From MWBV01 sp964447315 (GTDB lineage: Archaea > Nanobdellota > Nanobdellia > Pacearchaeales > GW2011-AR1), in assembly GCA_964447315.1 (NCBI GenBank), contig CAYURQ010000013.1, positions 1 to 24,794 of the forward strand: a stretch of 24,794 nt of DNA, in the 5' to 3' direction. The notes under the pieces are model-generated. The model worked only from the letters and a program-made list of their open reading frames with translations. It ran no database searches and had not been told where the DNA came from. The first letter of the stretch is position 1. Every line of letters begins with the position of its first letter. Of this stretch, positions 13,474-21,711 are shown one piece after another. A program made the translations under genes and the position numbers.

Positions 13474-13989
13474 ATGAAAAACAAAAGAGTGATTTTAAGT
13501 TTAGTTTTAATGTTGTTTGTTGTGAGTTTTGTTGTAGCAGAGATAAATGCAGTTACTCCAAGTACAAATGATGACAACCGGGTTAATGGATGGGCACATG
13601 TAAATGAAGTTAGTGTTGATGCAGGTGAAGTGACATTAGAGTTTGTCCAACCAAGAGCTTTTTATGCTTGTTTTGAATATAGAACAGATGGGGATACAAC
13701 CCAGAAAACTTCTGATACAAACTATAATGCAGATATAACAGATGGATTATATCCTTTTTATTGTCTAAACAATGAAGCTCAAACTGAAATAATAACTGCT
13801 AATGAATATGTAGAAGTTAGAATGGTTTTCGGAGCAGAAAGGGATGAAAGATTTGATTGGACAAGATTTGATGTATTACCAATGTCTACAAAGACAGTTC
13901 CAATTATGGATAAAAGTCTTTTTATACTTCTAGTTATGGTTGTTTTAGCACTTGGCCTTTACGGGCTAAAAGAATATGGCAAACAATAA
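13474..13989 (+). CDS. Exported protein with archaeosortase-type C-terminal sorting signal
   Basis: Probable substrate of the sortase encoded next. Residues 1-22 form a signal peptide; 23-140 are an extracellular beta-rich domain with two cysteines (66 and 97) likely in a disulfide. The C terminus is tripartite, as in archaeosortase/exosortase targets: a short motif TVPIMDKS (141-148), a membrane helix (to about 164) and a short basic tail KEYGKQ. The ATG at 13474 is preferred over the TTG at 13462 from the TATA distance. Its last 14 nt overlap the sortase start. The motif differs from the classic PEP or PGF forms, so the match is by layout and neighbourhood rather than by a known motif. Confidence 0.75.
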   Translation: MKNKRVILSLVLMLFVVSFVVAEINAVTPSTNDDNRVNGWAHVNEVSVDAGEVTLEFVQPRAFYACFEYRTDGDTTQKTSDTNYNADITDGLYPFYCLNNEAQTEIITANEYVEVRMVFGAERDERFDWTRFDVLPMSTKTVPIMDKSLFILLVMVVLALGLYGLKEYGKQ

Positions 13990-14461
13990 ATCTGCTAAAA
14001 AATATATTTTTTTTGTTATTAAGTTCTTATTTATTTTTCTTTTACTTAGTTGGATATTTAATATAAACTTTGTAAATAACTTCTTGATAAATCTCTTTGT
14101 TCTATTGATGAAAGGTTTTCTTTTTATAATAGGAAAGGGAACAGTGACTTTAGCTGAAAATACACTTGTGGTGAATTCAATTTCAATGATAATAGCAAAA
14201 GAATGTACTGGTGCTGCAATGTATTCACTATTTTTAGCCTTCGCTTTTGCATACGGCATATCAAAAAAAAGTTGGAAATATGTTTTATTTGGGTTGTTGA
14301 TGCTTATTGGATTAAATACTGTAAGATTATTTACAATAATTATTGCGACTTTTTTTGGAACAAAAATATTCAACCTAGCACATGATTTTCTGTGGCCTTC
14401 TACATTTTTCATCTTCACGTTGATAATTGTTCTTTATTATATGAGGAATAGCTCAAAATGA
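13976..14461 (+). CDS. Archaeosortase/exosortase family transpeptidase
   Basis: A polytopic membrane protein of 161 residues with the three family landmarks in order: cysteine in ECTG (Cys77), arginine in LNTVR (Arg117) and histidine in NLAHDF (His136), all near membrane helix ends. In known archaeosortases the Cys-Arg-His set removes the C-terminal sorting helix and links the protein to a lipid or other anchor on the outer face. It overlaps the substrate gene by 14 nt and the next gene by ATGA, so all three are translated together. It looks like a dedicated one-enzyme, one-target pair. At 161 residues it is a compact member of the family. It lies inside the tRNA-Tyr array. Confidence 0.85.
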   Translation: MANNKSAKKYIFFVIKFLFIFLLLSWIFNINFVNNFLINLFVLLMKGFLFIIGKGTVTLAENTLVVNSISMIIAKECTGAAMYSLFLAFAFAYGISKKSWKYVLFGLLMLIGLNTVRLFTIIIATFFGTKIFNLAHDFLWPSTFFIFTLIIVLYYMRNSSK

Positions 14462-14961
14462 AGCCAATTAAATTTTTTTTAACAGCAGTAGGAATTAATT
14501 TTATTTTGTTTATTATAATTTATTTAATTCCTTTTAATCTTCTAAGAATTATTATCGGCTATCTTACAAGCTTTTTTGTTTTTATATTTGGTTTTGGATT
14601 AAAAGTAGCAGTTGTATCCTCTAAAGACTTAGTTATTTTATCTACAACAACAGGAGAGCTTGTGCTTTATCAGACCTTTTATGAAATACTTACAATTATT
14701 GCTTTGACTGTCTCTCTTTATCTTAATTCATGGAAAATTTTGATTAAGAAACTAATCCTAGTTATCGCAATAATGATTGGATATTATGTATTGTTATATG
14801 GAACCACAATCTTGCTTTTGCATAACGGTTTCAATGTCCCCTGGCTACTGACTTTCATAAGATTTAACACAGAATCATTTATGATATTTGCTTTTGGTTT
14901 GATTTGGTTTTTTATTAATAAAAAAAGAATAATATTACTCACCTTGCACTATAAGGTTTAA
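14458..14961 (+). CDS. Membrane protein, possible catalytically dead archaeosortase paralogue
   Basis: A 167-residue protein with about five membrane helices that starts within the stop of the sortase gene (ATGA). The stretch LSTTTGELVLYQTF ... LNSWKILIKKLILVIAIMIG can be laid against the sortase's IAKECTGAAMYSLF ... KKSWKYVLFGLLMLIG. In that alignment the catalytic Cys is Thr64, the Arg is about Leu113, and no His falls at the third site. This suggests a pseudoenzyme partner or subunit, but the similarity is modest and seen by eye. It could be an unrelated membrane protein. It is the last gene before the distal copy of the tRNA-Tyr 3' end, 19 nt after its stop. Confidence 0.6.
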   Translation: MKPIKFFLTAVGINFILFIIIYLIPFNLLRIIIGYLTSFFVFIFGFGLKVAVVSSKDLVILSTTTGELVLYQTFYEILTIIALTVSLYLNSWKILIKKLILVIAIMIGYYVLLYGTTILLLHNGFNVPWLLTFIRFNTESFMIFAFGLIWFFINKKRIILLTLHYKV

Positions 14962-14979
14962 ATAAACTATTTGAACTTA

Positions 14980-14993
14980 CTTGGTGGAGGGAT
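14980..14993 (+). repeat. Solo tRNA-Tyr 3' end (copy 3)
   Basis: The sequence cttggtggagggat is identical over 14 nt to the tRNA-Tyr end, 2.7 kb from it. It closes the archaeosortase cassette. Confidence 0.85.
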
Positions 14994-15042
14994 ATTTTTT
15001 CTTTTTAGTTAGTTTTATTAATGAAAATATGTTTTGTTTTAA

Positions 15043-15492
15043 ATGAAAAGCAAAGGGGTGAAAGGTGTTTCAACTATTGTATCTACTGTAATAATTATTT
15101 TATTATCTATTATTGGAGTTTCTTTTATTATGCTTATTACTTTTACTGTTATTAGAGAAGGAAGTGATAAAATTGATTTAAACACTTTAACTTTGGATTT
15201 AGAAATAAAAAGAGCTGTTGTTTTGAATGATTCTTTTATTGAGGTTCAAGTTAAGAGAAATTCAGGAGAAGAAGAACTTGCTGGTTTGGTTTTTGTATTT
15301 TTAGATGGTTATGAAAGTGAAATATTGAAAAAAGAAATTATATTAGATGAGTTACAAGAAAAATCTTTTTATTTAGGATTAACAAAATTTAATACTAGTG
15401 AAGTTCAAAAAATTTCTCTTGCACCTTTGTTGAAATTAAAATCAGGTGAAATTATAACTCTTAAGATAGAAGATGAGTTTTATTTTAATTAA
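15043..15492 (+). CDS. Archaeal type IV pilin-like protein
   Basis: Begins MKSKGVKGVSTIVSTVIIIL, a class III signal: basic residues, Gly before the cut, then a long hydrophobic helix (about 10-37) that would form the pilus core after prepilin peptidase cleavage near G8/V9. The remaining 110 residues alternate strands and are acidic, as a small pilin head. At 149 residues it fits minor pilins or pilin-like secreted proteins. It starts 50 nt after copy 3 of the tRNA-Tyr end, in the same direction, so it may be chromosomal or an older cargo. It is convergent with the minus-strand genes that follow. Confidence 0.75.
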   Translation: MKSKGVKGVSTIVSTVIIILLSIIGVSFIMLITFTVIREGSDKIDLNTLTLDLEIKRAVVLNDSFIEVQVKRNSGEEELAGLVFVFLDGYESEILKKEIILDELQEKSFYLGLTKFNTSEVQKISLAPLLKLKSGEIITLKIEDEFYFN

Positions 15493-15493
15493 C

Positions 15494-15811
15494 TTATGTA
15501 TTTTGCCTATTGTTTTTATACCAAACAGAAATAACTCTTTTTGAAATTGGTTCTTTGCTTCCGCTCATTCTTTCTGGTTTTTCAACATTAATTTCATAAC
15601 CTAATTTTTTTTCATAAATTTCTTCAAATAAATTTATTAATGATTTCATATATTCTATTTTTATGTCTTTAGGTATTGCAGTATGAGATGTTACCCTTGA
15701 GACATTAATATTATATCCTTTTCCTTCTAATTCATTATGCCAACCAGATATAGTTAATTCTGTAAATTTTTCTAATTCTGATTTTATTTTTTTATTGGTT
15801 TGCGTACTCAT
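15494..15811 (-). CDS. Hypothetical 105-residue protein
   Basis: Not recognised. A soluble, Lys/Glu-rich protein starting MSTQTNKKIKSELEKF, with helices at the start and a central IPKDIKIEYMKSLINLFEEIYEK segment. The frame is open nine codons further upstream, but the ATG at 15811 limits overlap with the preceding gene to 20 nt and is preferred. The overlap implies translational coupling with the large exported protein upstream. No cysteines and no membrane span. Confidence 0.65.
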   Translation of the reverse strand: MSTQTNKKIKSELEKFTELTISGWHNELEGKGYNINVSRVTSHTAIPKDIKIEYMKSLINLFEEIYEKKLGYEINVEKPERMSGSKEPISKRVISVWYKNNRQNT

Positions 15812-17180
15812 CTTTTTCTTTTTTTGCTGCTTCTGCAAGGAAAAAAGTTTTATTTGAAACTGATTCTTTTACAACACCCTCTCTTTCAAAAATAGCAGTA
15901 GTTCTTGGTAATGCAAATTTTCCAAGAAGCCCTATTTTTGAGAAAATTATGTAATTTAAAATACGAACTTCTCCTTGTTCTAGTTTTTCATATTGCCACT
16001 CTAATTTTTTATTTTTTTCATCTACACGAGTTGGTTTTTCTGAACCAAATCTTTCATGAACTTTTACTAGTGGAGGTAATCTGTCAATAATACTTATTTT
16101 TTCAAGATATTTCTTTGCTTTAACTATTATTGTAACCTTTAATGCAAATTCTCCTCCTTTTGCTCTTACAAATGAAACTCTTTTTCTTATTGTGATATTT
16201 GTTTTAGATGTTTTTTTCAGTAAAACAACAATTAATACAATTAATACAATTATTATTAATGGAAATATCCAATTTGTTTTTGCCTTTATTTCTATTAACT
16301 GTCCTGGTTGTAATTCATTCTCCCAAGTGTAGTATACAAATCCCTTTTGCCTTTCAATATAATCTGGTTCTGGTGTAAATGTTGTGAATAATCTTGAGAT
16401 TATATTTTTCTTTATAACTGTGCTTACTATCTCAGGAACATTTCCTTCATTTTTTTTCGTTATTAATTGAGTGTTTATTACTATTCCGTAATTTTTTTTA
16501 TTTGTTGTTAAAATATTCTTTTCTTGAAAATTTATTGTTCCTTCTATAATTGTTTCTAAACTTTTTGTTTTTATTTCAGCACTCATAGTATAATATCCTG
16601 CCATTAATTTGCTGAATTTTTCTTTATCAAGAGTTATTGTAAAATTCTTTTTTTCAAATGGACCTAATGAAAATTTTTCATTTATTTCAAAAAATGCAGA
16701 AGAGAACTTAACATCTAATTCTTTGAATTGAAAATTTACTATATTTTGGATATATAATTCAATTGTTTTTGATTCAGCATCTATATCTCCTGAACCAATT
16801 TCAAAAATATCTTGAAATTCAACAACATTGATTGTTAAAGGTTTTATAACTTCTGAATTATCTTGTCCACGAATAAATAATTGGAATTGTGAATAGCCTT
16901 CTTTAATATTTTCAGGAGGATATATTTCTACTTGAATTTCTTTTACTTTTTCTTCTTGAATATTAACTGTTCCTTTTGGAAAAATGCTTTGACTAAAGTA
17001 TGTGTAAAAAACAAGATTGTCTTCTGGACCATAATTTTTAAGAGTTAAATCAAATCTTGCTGGTTCGTTTAATCCGATAATCATTACTTCATTTTTGCTT
17101 GTTTTTTCAACTTCGAGGTTTAAAGCAAAAAGACTTGGTACAACTACTAATAATATTAGTATAATCAATAATCTTTTCAT
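15792..17180 (-). CDS. Exported beta-sandwich protein with membrane anchor and cytoplasmic domain
   Basis: A 462-residue protein: signal peptide 1-19, a run of Ig-like beta domains outside the cell (about 20-300, with sentences such as GLNEPARFDLTLKNYGPEDN typical of NEW3/CARDB-like folds), one membrane helix at 304-321, then a cytoplasmic domain of 140 residues (NITIRKRVSFVRAKGGEFALKV, ending EAAKKEKDEYANQ) that again looks like a beta sandwich. The inside domain is unusual for a simple surface protein. Probable envelope component; no precise family. The next gene overlaps its end. Confidence 0.78.
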   Translation of the reverse strand: MKRLLIILILLVVVPSLFALNLEVEKTSKNEVMIIGLNEPARFDLTLKNYGPEDNLVFYTYFSQSIFPKGTVNIQEEKVKEIQVEIYPPENIKEGYSQFQLFIRGQDNSEVIKPLTINVVEFQDIFEIGSGDIDAESKTIELYIQNIVNFQFKELDVKFSSAFFEINEKFSLGPFEKKNFTITLDKEKFSKLMAGYYTMSAEIKTKSLETIIEGTINFQEKNILTTNKKNYGIVINTQLITKKNEGNVPEIVSTVIKKNIISRLFTTFTPEPDYIERQKGFVYYTWENELQPGQLIEIKAKTNWIFPLIIIVLIVLIVVLLKKTSKTNITIRKRVSFVRAKGGEFALKVTIIVKAKKYLEKISIIDRLPPLVKVHERFGSEKPTRVDEKNKKLEWQYEKLEQGEVRILNYIIFSKIGLLGKFALPRTTAIFEREGVVKESVSNKTFFLAEAAKKEKDEYANQ

Positions 17181-17226
17181 ATAAAAAATAACTGAAATTT
17201 CTATTTAAGGATTTCGGTGATAAAAT

Positions 17227-17730
17227 TTATCGTTTTCCTTCAATATCTAGATAAGCTTTTGCCTGGGATAAGAATTCATCACACTCCCCAACAATTTTAT
17301 TTTCATATTGTTCTATTCTTGAAGGAATTACCCATTTTTCATAAATACTTCTAAAGAATTTTCTTGTTGCGTTTGTTTCAAATTTTCCTTGATAATCTCT
17401 AATTATTACTCCTTTTATTTTAACTTCAACACTTCCTTTGTTTGTTTTTATTTTTTTCCCTTCTTGAACTATTTCTAATTTTGTTAATCCTATTACTTGA
17501 AAATTTATTTTTACGTCAAATTTAAAATAATCAGTCATTTTTCTTGAACCAACCCATTCAATATCAATATTTTTTGAATCGCCACTTATTTTTTCAGCAT
17601 ATTTTCCTTCTACAACATCTAATTGAACTTCCTCTGTTAACCAATCATAACAAAATTTGTAAAATGAAGCAAAATCAATTATTCCATTATATTTTATTTT
17701 ACTTGAGAATATTGTATCTTTTTCAGCCAT
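17227..17730 (-). CDS. Conserved-looking hypothetical protein (167 residues)
   Basis: Soluble, with alternating strands and helices: an N-terminal strand-helix part (IKYNGIIDFASFYKFCYDWL), central strands (FKFDVKINFQVIGLTKLEIV, VEVKIKGVIIRDY) and a C-terminal helical tail. The regular alternation suggests a compact alpha/beta lipid- or ligand-binding-like fold, but I cannot name one. It ends 47 nt before the signal-peptide gene on the same strand and could share its transcript. No membrane span, no metal site. Confidence 0.75.
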   Translation of the reverse strand: MAEKDTIFSSKIKYNGIIDFASFYKFCYDWLTEEVQLDVVEGKYAEKISGDSKNIDIEWVGSRKMTDYFKFDVKINFQVIGLTKLEIVQEGKKIKTNKGSVEVKIKGVIIRDYQGKFETNATRKFFRSIYEKWVIPSRIEQYENKIVGECDEFLSQAKAYLDIEGKR

Positions 17731-17803
17731 TTTTTATTTTAACTCTTTTTTAAGTTATATTCTATTTAAGTTAATGTTTATTTAAATATTCTTCGATTTA
17801 GAA

Positions 17804-18370
17804 TTATTCTTGCTGGTCTTTACAAGAACTACAAAGTAAAGATCCATTTACTCTATAAAGGATTTCTTGATTCCCACATCCTTCACATATTCCCTCTATT
17901 TCTTTTGGAAGATCTTTTATTTTTTTTATTGCTTTTAGTTTTCTTGCTTCTTCACGTATTTTTGCAAATTCATCTAATTCCCTGTATAGTTCTGGGTGGA
18001 AATTTAAAATATCTTTTGCAGTTATTAATCCTACTAATTCTTTTTCTTTTATTACTGGTAGTCTTTCAAACTTTAATTTTTTCATTTTTCTCCAAGCTTC
18101 TTCTAAACTAGCATTGGGTTTAATTGTTGCTATTTTTCTTGGAGAAATATCAATTGCTTTTATTTTTGATAAATCAGAGGGTAATTTTTTTGTTAGAGCC
18201 CAAAGTATGTCGTGTTCAGAAATAAGTCCTACGAGTTTTTTATCTTTAATGATTAATAAGCTTCCAATCCTTTTTTTTACCATCTTTTTAATACATTCCA
18301 ACAAATTTGTTTCTGGAGAAATAGTAATTGGTTCATGGGTCATTAAGTCAGAGACCAGTATATTCAACAT
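17804..18370 (-). CDS. CBS-domain pair with C-terminal zinc ribbon
   Basis: Two CBS repeats, about 6-62 and 73-128 (VSDLMTHEPITISPETNL ... GLISEHDILW; and IATIKPNASLEEAWRKM ... GLITAKDIL). These normally bind adenine nucleotides and act as energy or ligand sensors. A short helix follows, then a zinc ribbon CEGC (162-165) and CSSC (180-183). The combination of CBS pair and zinc ribbon suggests a regulator of a protein or nucleic acid partner. It is a single gene. The partner is unknown. Confidence 0.88.
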   Translation of the reverse strand: MLNILVSDLMTHEPITISPETNLLECIKKMVKKRIGSLLIIKDKKLVGLISEHDILWALTKKLPSDLSKIKAIDISPRKIATIKPNASLEEAWRKMKKLKFERLPVIKEKELVGLITAKDILNFHPELYRELDEFAKIREEARKLKAIKKIKDLPKEIEGICEGCGNQEILYRVNGSLLCSSCKDQQE

Positions 18371-18509
18371 AAAATTATTATGCCTAAAGGGCTTTTAAAG
18401 TTTATTAACTACTATAAGATATATTGTATATAGTATTTATTTATATACAAGAATTTTAATAACAATTTACTACAATAATCCTTAAATAAAGATTAAGAGA
18501 TTTATTTTC

Positions 18510-18791
18510 ATGGAAGAAAAAAATTATTTGAGAAGGGGGAGAATATATGAGTTTGTTCAAGAATTTGAGAGCAAGGAATTTAAAATTAAGGTTTATGAAA
18601 GAGATGAAATTCCCAGCGAACCTTTAGATAATGTTCTTGGAAAGAAAGACGGAGGTTATATTACTGTTGGAAATGATGGGATAATACATGCGTGGCCTTC
18701 TACTACTTTAGAAAGAAAAATGGATTTTTTGCATTGGAAAAAGTATAAAGATTCAAAAAAAGGTAAATTCAGTAATTTGGAGTTTGCATAA
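18510..18791 (+). CDS. Small protein in operon with the thermosome (93 residues)
   Basis: Not recognised. It starts MEEKNYLRRGRIYEFVQEFE, then short strands (FKIKVYERDE, GGYITVGNDGIIHAWPS) and an aromatic, basic tail (MDFLHWKKYKDSKKG). It is probably a small beta-rich soluble protein. Its stop is one base before the thermosome ATG, so the two are almost surely one message. A TATA-like cttaaataaa lies about 28 nt upstream. A role linked to chaperonin expression or clients is only suggested by position. Confidence 0.7.
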   Translation: MEEKNYLRRGRIYEFVQEFESKEFKIKVYERDEIPSEPLDNVLGKKDGGYITVGNDGIIHAWPSTTLERKMDFLHWKKYKDSKKGKFSNLEFA

Positions 18792-18792
18792 A

Positions 18793-20409
18793 ATGAGTGA
18801 TAAACCAGTTTATTTAATGCCAGAAGATATTCAGAGAATTATGGGAAAAGATGCTCAGCGTAATAATATTACTGCAGCAAAAATGGTTTCTGAAGTTATT
18901 AAGACTACTTTAGGGCCTAAGGGAATGGACAAAATGCTTGTAAGTCCTGGTAATGATATTCTTGTTAGTAATGATGGAGCCACTATTCTTAAAGAAATGC
19001 AAATAGAACATCCTGCTGCTAAGATGATGGTTGAAATTGCTAAAACTCAGGAAACAGAAGTAGGAGATGGTACAACTTCTGCTGTTATGCTTGCAGGTAA
19101 GTTGCTTGAAAATGCAGAAAAGTTGCTGGATAGAAAAATTCACCCCACTGTTATTGCTAAAGGATTTAAAATGGCTGCAGATAAGTGCCACGAAATTTTA
19201 AATGAATTAAGTTTGAAAGTTAATTTAAATGATAAAGAAGTTTTAAAACAAATTGCAATTACTGCTATGACTGGTAAAGGAGCAGAAGATTCAAAAGAAA
19301 AACTTGCTGAAATAATTGTTGAAGCAATTTCAAAAATACAAGAAGATGGAGAAATAGATATTGATGATATTAAAGTTGAAAAAACAAAAGGTGATGGTAT
19401 TGATGATAGTGAGTTAATTTCTGGAATTGTTATTGATAAAGAAAAACTAAGTCATGATATGCCAAAAGTTGTGCAAGATGCCAAAATTGCTCTTTTAGAT
19501 ATTCCTTTGGAACTTAGAAATCCTGATATTAAAACAGAAATATCAATAAGTTCTCCAGAGCAACTTCAGAATTTTTTAGTTCAGGAAGAGCGTGAAATAA
19601 AAAAAATTGTTGAAAGAGTTGTTAGTAGTGGTGCTAATGTTGTTTTTTGTCAAAAAGGAATTGATGATTTTGCAAGTTTCTTGCTTAGTAAAAATAATGT
19701 TTATGCTTGTAGGAGAGTTCCTAAATCTGATATGCAAAAAATATCAAAAGCAACAGGAGCAAAGATTGTTAGTAATCTTTCTGATTTAAGTAAAAATGAT
19801 TTAGGTAATTCTAAAATAGTTGAACAAATTAAAACCGGGGAAGATAAGATGACTTATATTAGGGGATGTGAAAATCCAAAAGCTCTTACAATTTTGATTC
19901 GAGGAGGAACCGGACATATTGTTGATGAAATTGAACGTGCTATAATTGATGGTTTATTGGATGTTGGATGTGTATTAAAATCAGGGTTAGTTGTTCCTGG
20001 AGGTGGAGCAATTGAAATAGAATTAAGTAAAAGACTAAGAAAGTATGGAAGTTCTCTTTCTGGAAGAGAGCAACTTGCTGTTTTTGAATTTGCAAATGCA
20101 CTTGAATTTATTCCAATAACTCTTGCTGAAAATGCTGGCTTAGACCCAATAGATATCCTAACAGAGTTAAAATCAAGACATGATTCTGGAGATAAAAATG
20201 CTGGTTTAAATTTATTTGAAAATAAAATTGGAAATGTTTTAGATTCAAGAATAATTGAACCTTATCAAATTAAGAGGCAAGCAATTACTTCAGCATCTGA
20301 AGTTGCAAGCATGATTTTGAGAATTGATGATGTTATTGCCTCAAAACCAGACAAAAGAGGAAAAATGAATTTTCAAGGAGATGAAATGAGGCTTCCTGGG
20401 GGATTGTGA
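18793..20409 (+). CDS. Thermosome subunit (group II chaperonin)
   Basis: Folds proteins in an ATP-driven double-ring cage in the cytoplasm. The 538 residues cover equatorial, intermediate and apical domains. Landmarks seen are TTLGPKGMDKML near 38, NDGATILKEM near 60, the nucleotide motif GDGTTSAVMLAG near 92 and GGGAIEIEL near 402. The C terminus ends LPGGL and lacks the long Gly-Met tail of many thermosomes. The ATG at 18793 is used; upstream in-frame TTG adds only three residues. A clear archaeal marker for this window. Only one subunit gene is present here. Confidence 0.97.
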   Translation: MSDKPVYLMPEDIQRIMGKDAQRNNITAAKMVSEVIKTTLGPKGMDKMLVSPGNDILVSNDGATILKEMQIEHPAAKMMVEIAKTQETEVGDGTTSAVMLAGKLLENAEKLLDRKIHPTVIAKGFKMAADKCHEILNELSLKVNLNDKEVLKQIAITAMTGKGAEDSKEKLAEIIVEAISKIQEDGEIDIDDIKVEKTKGDGIDDSELISGIVIDKEKLSHDMPKVVQDAKIALLDIPLELRNPDIKTEISISSPEQLQNFLVQEEREIKKIVERVVSSGANVVFCQKGIDDFASFLLSKNNVYACRRVPKSDMQKISKATGAKIVSNLSDLSKNDLGNSKIVEQIKTGEDKMTYIRGCENPKALTILIRGGTGHIVDEIERAIIDGLLDVGCVLKSGLVVPGGGAIEIELSKRLRKYGSSLSGREQLAVFEFANALEFIPITLAENAGLDPIDILTELKSRHDSGDKNAGLNLFENKIGNVLDSRIIEPYQIKRQAITSASEVASMILRIDDVIASKPDKRGKMNFQGDEMRLPGGL

Positions 20410-20577
20410 TTAATTTTAGTATTGAATGAGGATTAAAGTTATGAGATAAATTATAAATTTCTCATAGGAAAAATTATTTTCAAAAAAGTAATTATTATTA
20501 AAACTAATAGATTAAGATAATTTATATGTTGGTTTTTCATTTTAAACATTTATATAGTGTAAAATTATTTTGGAATT
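20410..20577. other. Intergenic region after the thermosome
   Basis: An AT-rich stretch with TATA-like motifs (catttatatagt near 20547-20558) about 25 nt before the radical SAM start. It shows no small ORF that looks like a RiPP precursor. Confidence 0.5.
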
Positions 20578-21705
20578 ATGCACTATCATATAATATTAAC
20601 AGAAGTTTGCAATTCAAAATGTAGATATTGCTATGAAAAATCAATGAAAGAATTTGATAATGGTTTAGATAAAAAATGGCATTATGATTTAGAAGTTCCA
20701 AGTGATTCTAGAGTTGAGGCTAGTAATATAGTTGATTTTTTAAAAGATGGAGATACTTTGATTTTTTATGGTGGAGAGCCTTTGGTTAAGTTTGATTTAA
20801 TGAAAGAAATTATTGATGCGATTAATAGGAGTGGGAAAAAAGTTGGATTTTGCATGCAAACAAATGGAAAATTACTCGGAGAGGTTGATTTTAATTATAT
20901 TAATAAATTAGATAAGATGCTTGTTTCAATTGATGGTTTGCGTAATAGAACTGATTATAATCGTGGAGAGGGAGATTATAATTTAGTTTTGAAAAATCTT
21001 TCTGAATTACGTGAAAAAGGATACAAAGGAGAGATAGTTGCAAGAATGGTTGTTAGTCCTGAATTTAGGGACCATTATGAACAAGTTGAACATTTGATAT
21101 TTTTAATTGAAAAAGGATTAATTGATAGTATTCATTGGCAAATTGATGCAGGTTTTTATAAATTTGATTATGATGAAAAAAATTTCAAAGAATTTGTTAA
21201 AAAGTATAATAAGGATATTGATGATTTAATTGAACTTTGGATTAAATATATGCGCGATAAAAATATTATTTTAAAGTTATATCCTTTTCTTGGAATACTT
21301 AATAGAGTTGCGGGGTGGGATAAAGAAACACGCCTTCAATGTGGGGCAGGTTACGCAAACTTTACAATTAATACTAATGGTAAACTTTCTGCTTGCCCTA
21401 TCATGAATGGAATTAAAGATTTTTATTGTGGAAGTTTAGAGCAAGGAATTACAAATGGAATTGAAATTAAAGGAAAATGTATTAATTGTGATTATTTTAG
21501 TATTTGTGGAGGAAGATGTCTTTACTCAAATCACGCAGAGTTGTGGCCTGAATCTGGTTTTGATTTAACATGTAAAACAATAATACATTTAATTGATAAA
21601 TTGCGTGAAAGAAAACAAGAAATATTGGATTTAATAGAATCTGGTGTTATTCGTAAAGAAGATTTTATTTTTGAAAAATATTTTGGACCAGAAATTGTTC
21701 CTTAG
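20578..21705 (+). CDS. Radical SAM/SPASM enzyme, possibly of the AF1577-type peptide-modifying family
   Basis: The iron-sulfur site CNSKCRYC (C11, C15, C18) near the start binds SAM. The YGGEP motif follows at about residue 65. The C-terminal 95 residues hold nine cysteines (CGAGYANF, SACPIM, YCGS, GKCINCDYF, ICGGRC, TCKT), a SPASM/twitch-like region for extra clusters. Such enzymes often modify peptides or proteins. The start MHYHIILTEVCNSKCRYCYEK reminds me of the archaeal AF1577 family, which I cannot check here. The start is fixed by a TATA 25 nt upstream. No precursor peptide is seen beside it. It is convergent with the transporter, with 6 nt between stops. Confidence 0.88.
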   Translation: MHYHIILTEVCNSKCRYCYEKSMKEFDNGLDKKWHYDLEVPSDSRVEASNIVDFLKDGDTLIFYGGEPLVKFDLMKEIIDAINRSGKKVGFCMQTNGKLLGEVDFNYINKLDKMLVSIDGLRNRTDYNRGEGDYNLVLKNLSELREKGYKGEIVARMVVSPEFRDHYEQVEHLIFLIEKGLIDSIHWQIDAGFYKFDYDEKNFKEFVKKYNKDIDDLIELWIKYMRDKNIILKLYPFLGILNRVAGWDKETRLQCGAGYANFTINTNGKLSACPIMNGIKDFYCGSLEQGITNGIEIKGKCINCDYFSICGGRCLYSNHAELWPESGFDLTCKTIIHLIDKLRERKQEILDLIESGVIRKEDFIFEKYFGPEIVP

Positions 21706-21711
21706 GATGGC

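Noticed and set aside
13966..14418. 150-residue minus-strand ORF across the archaeosortase gene
   Set aside because: The plus-strand frame carries the Cys, Arg and His motifs and overlapping operon starts; the minus frame has no such signs.
18910..19191. 93-residue minus-strand ORF inside the thermosome gene
   Set aside because: Antisense shadow of a highly conserved gene, with no promoter.
20410..20577. A RiPP precursor for the radical SAM enzyme
   Set aside because: No short ORF with a plausible start and a Cys-, Ser- or Thr-rich core was found in the gap.
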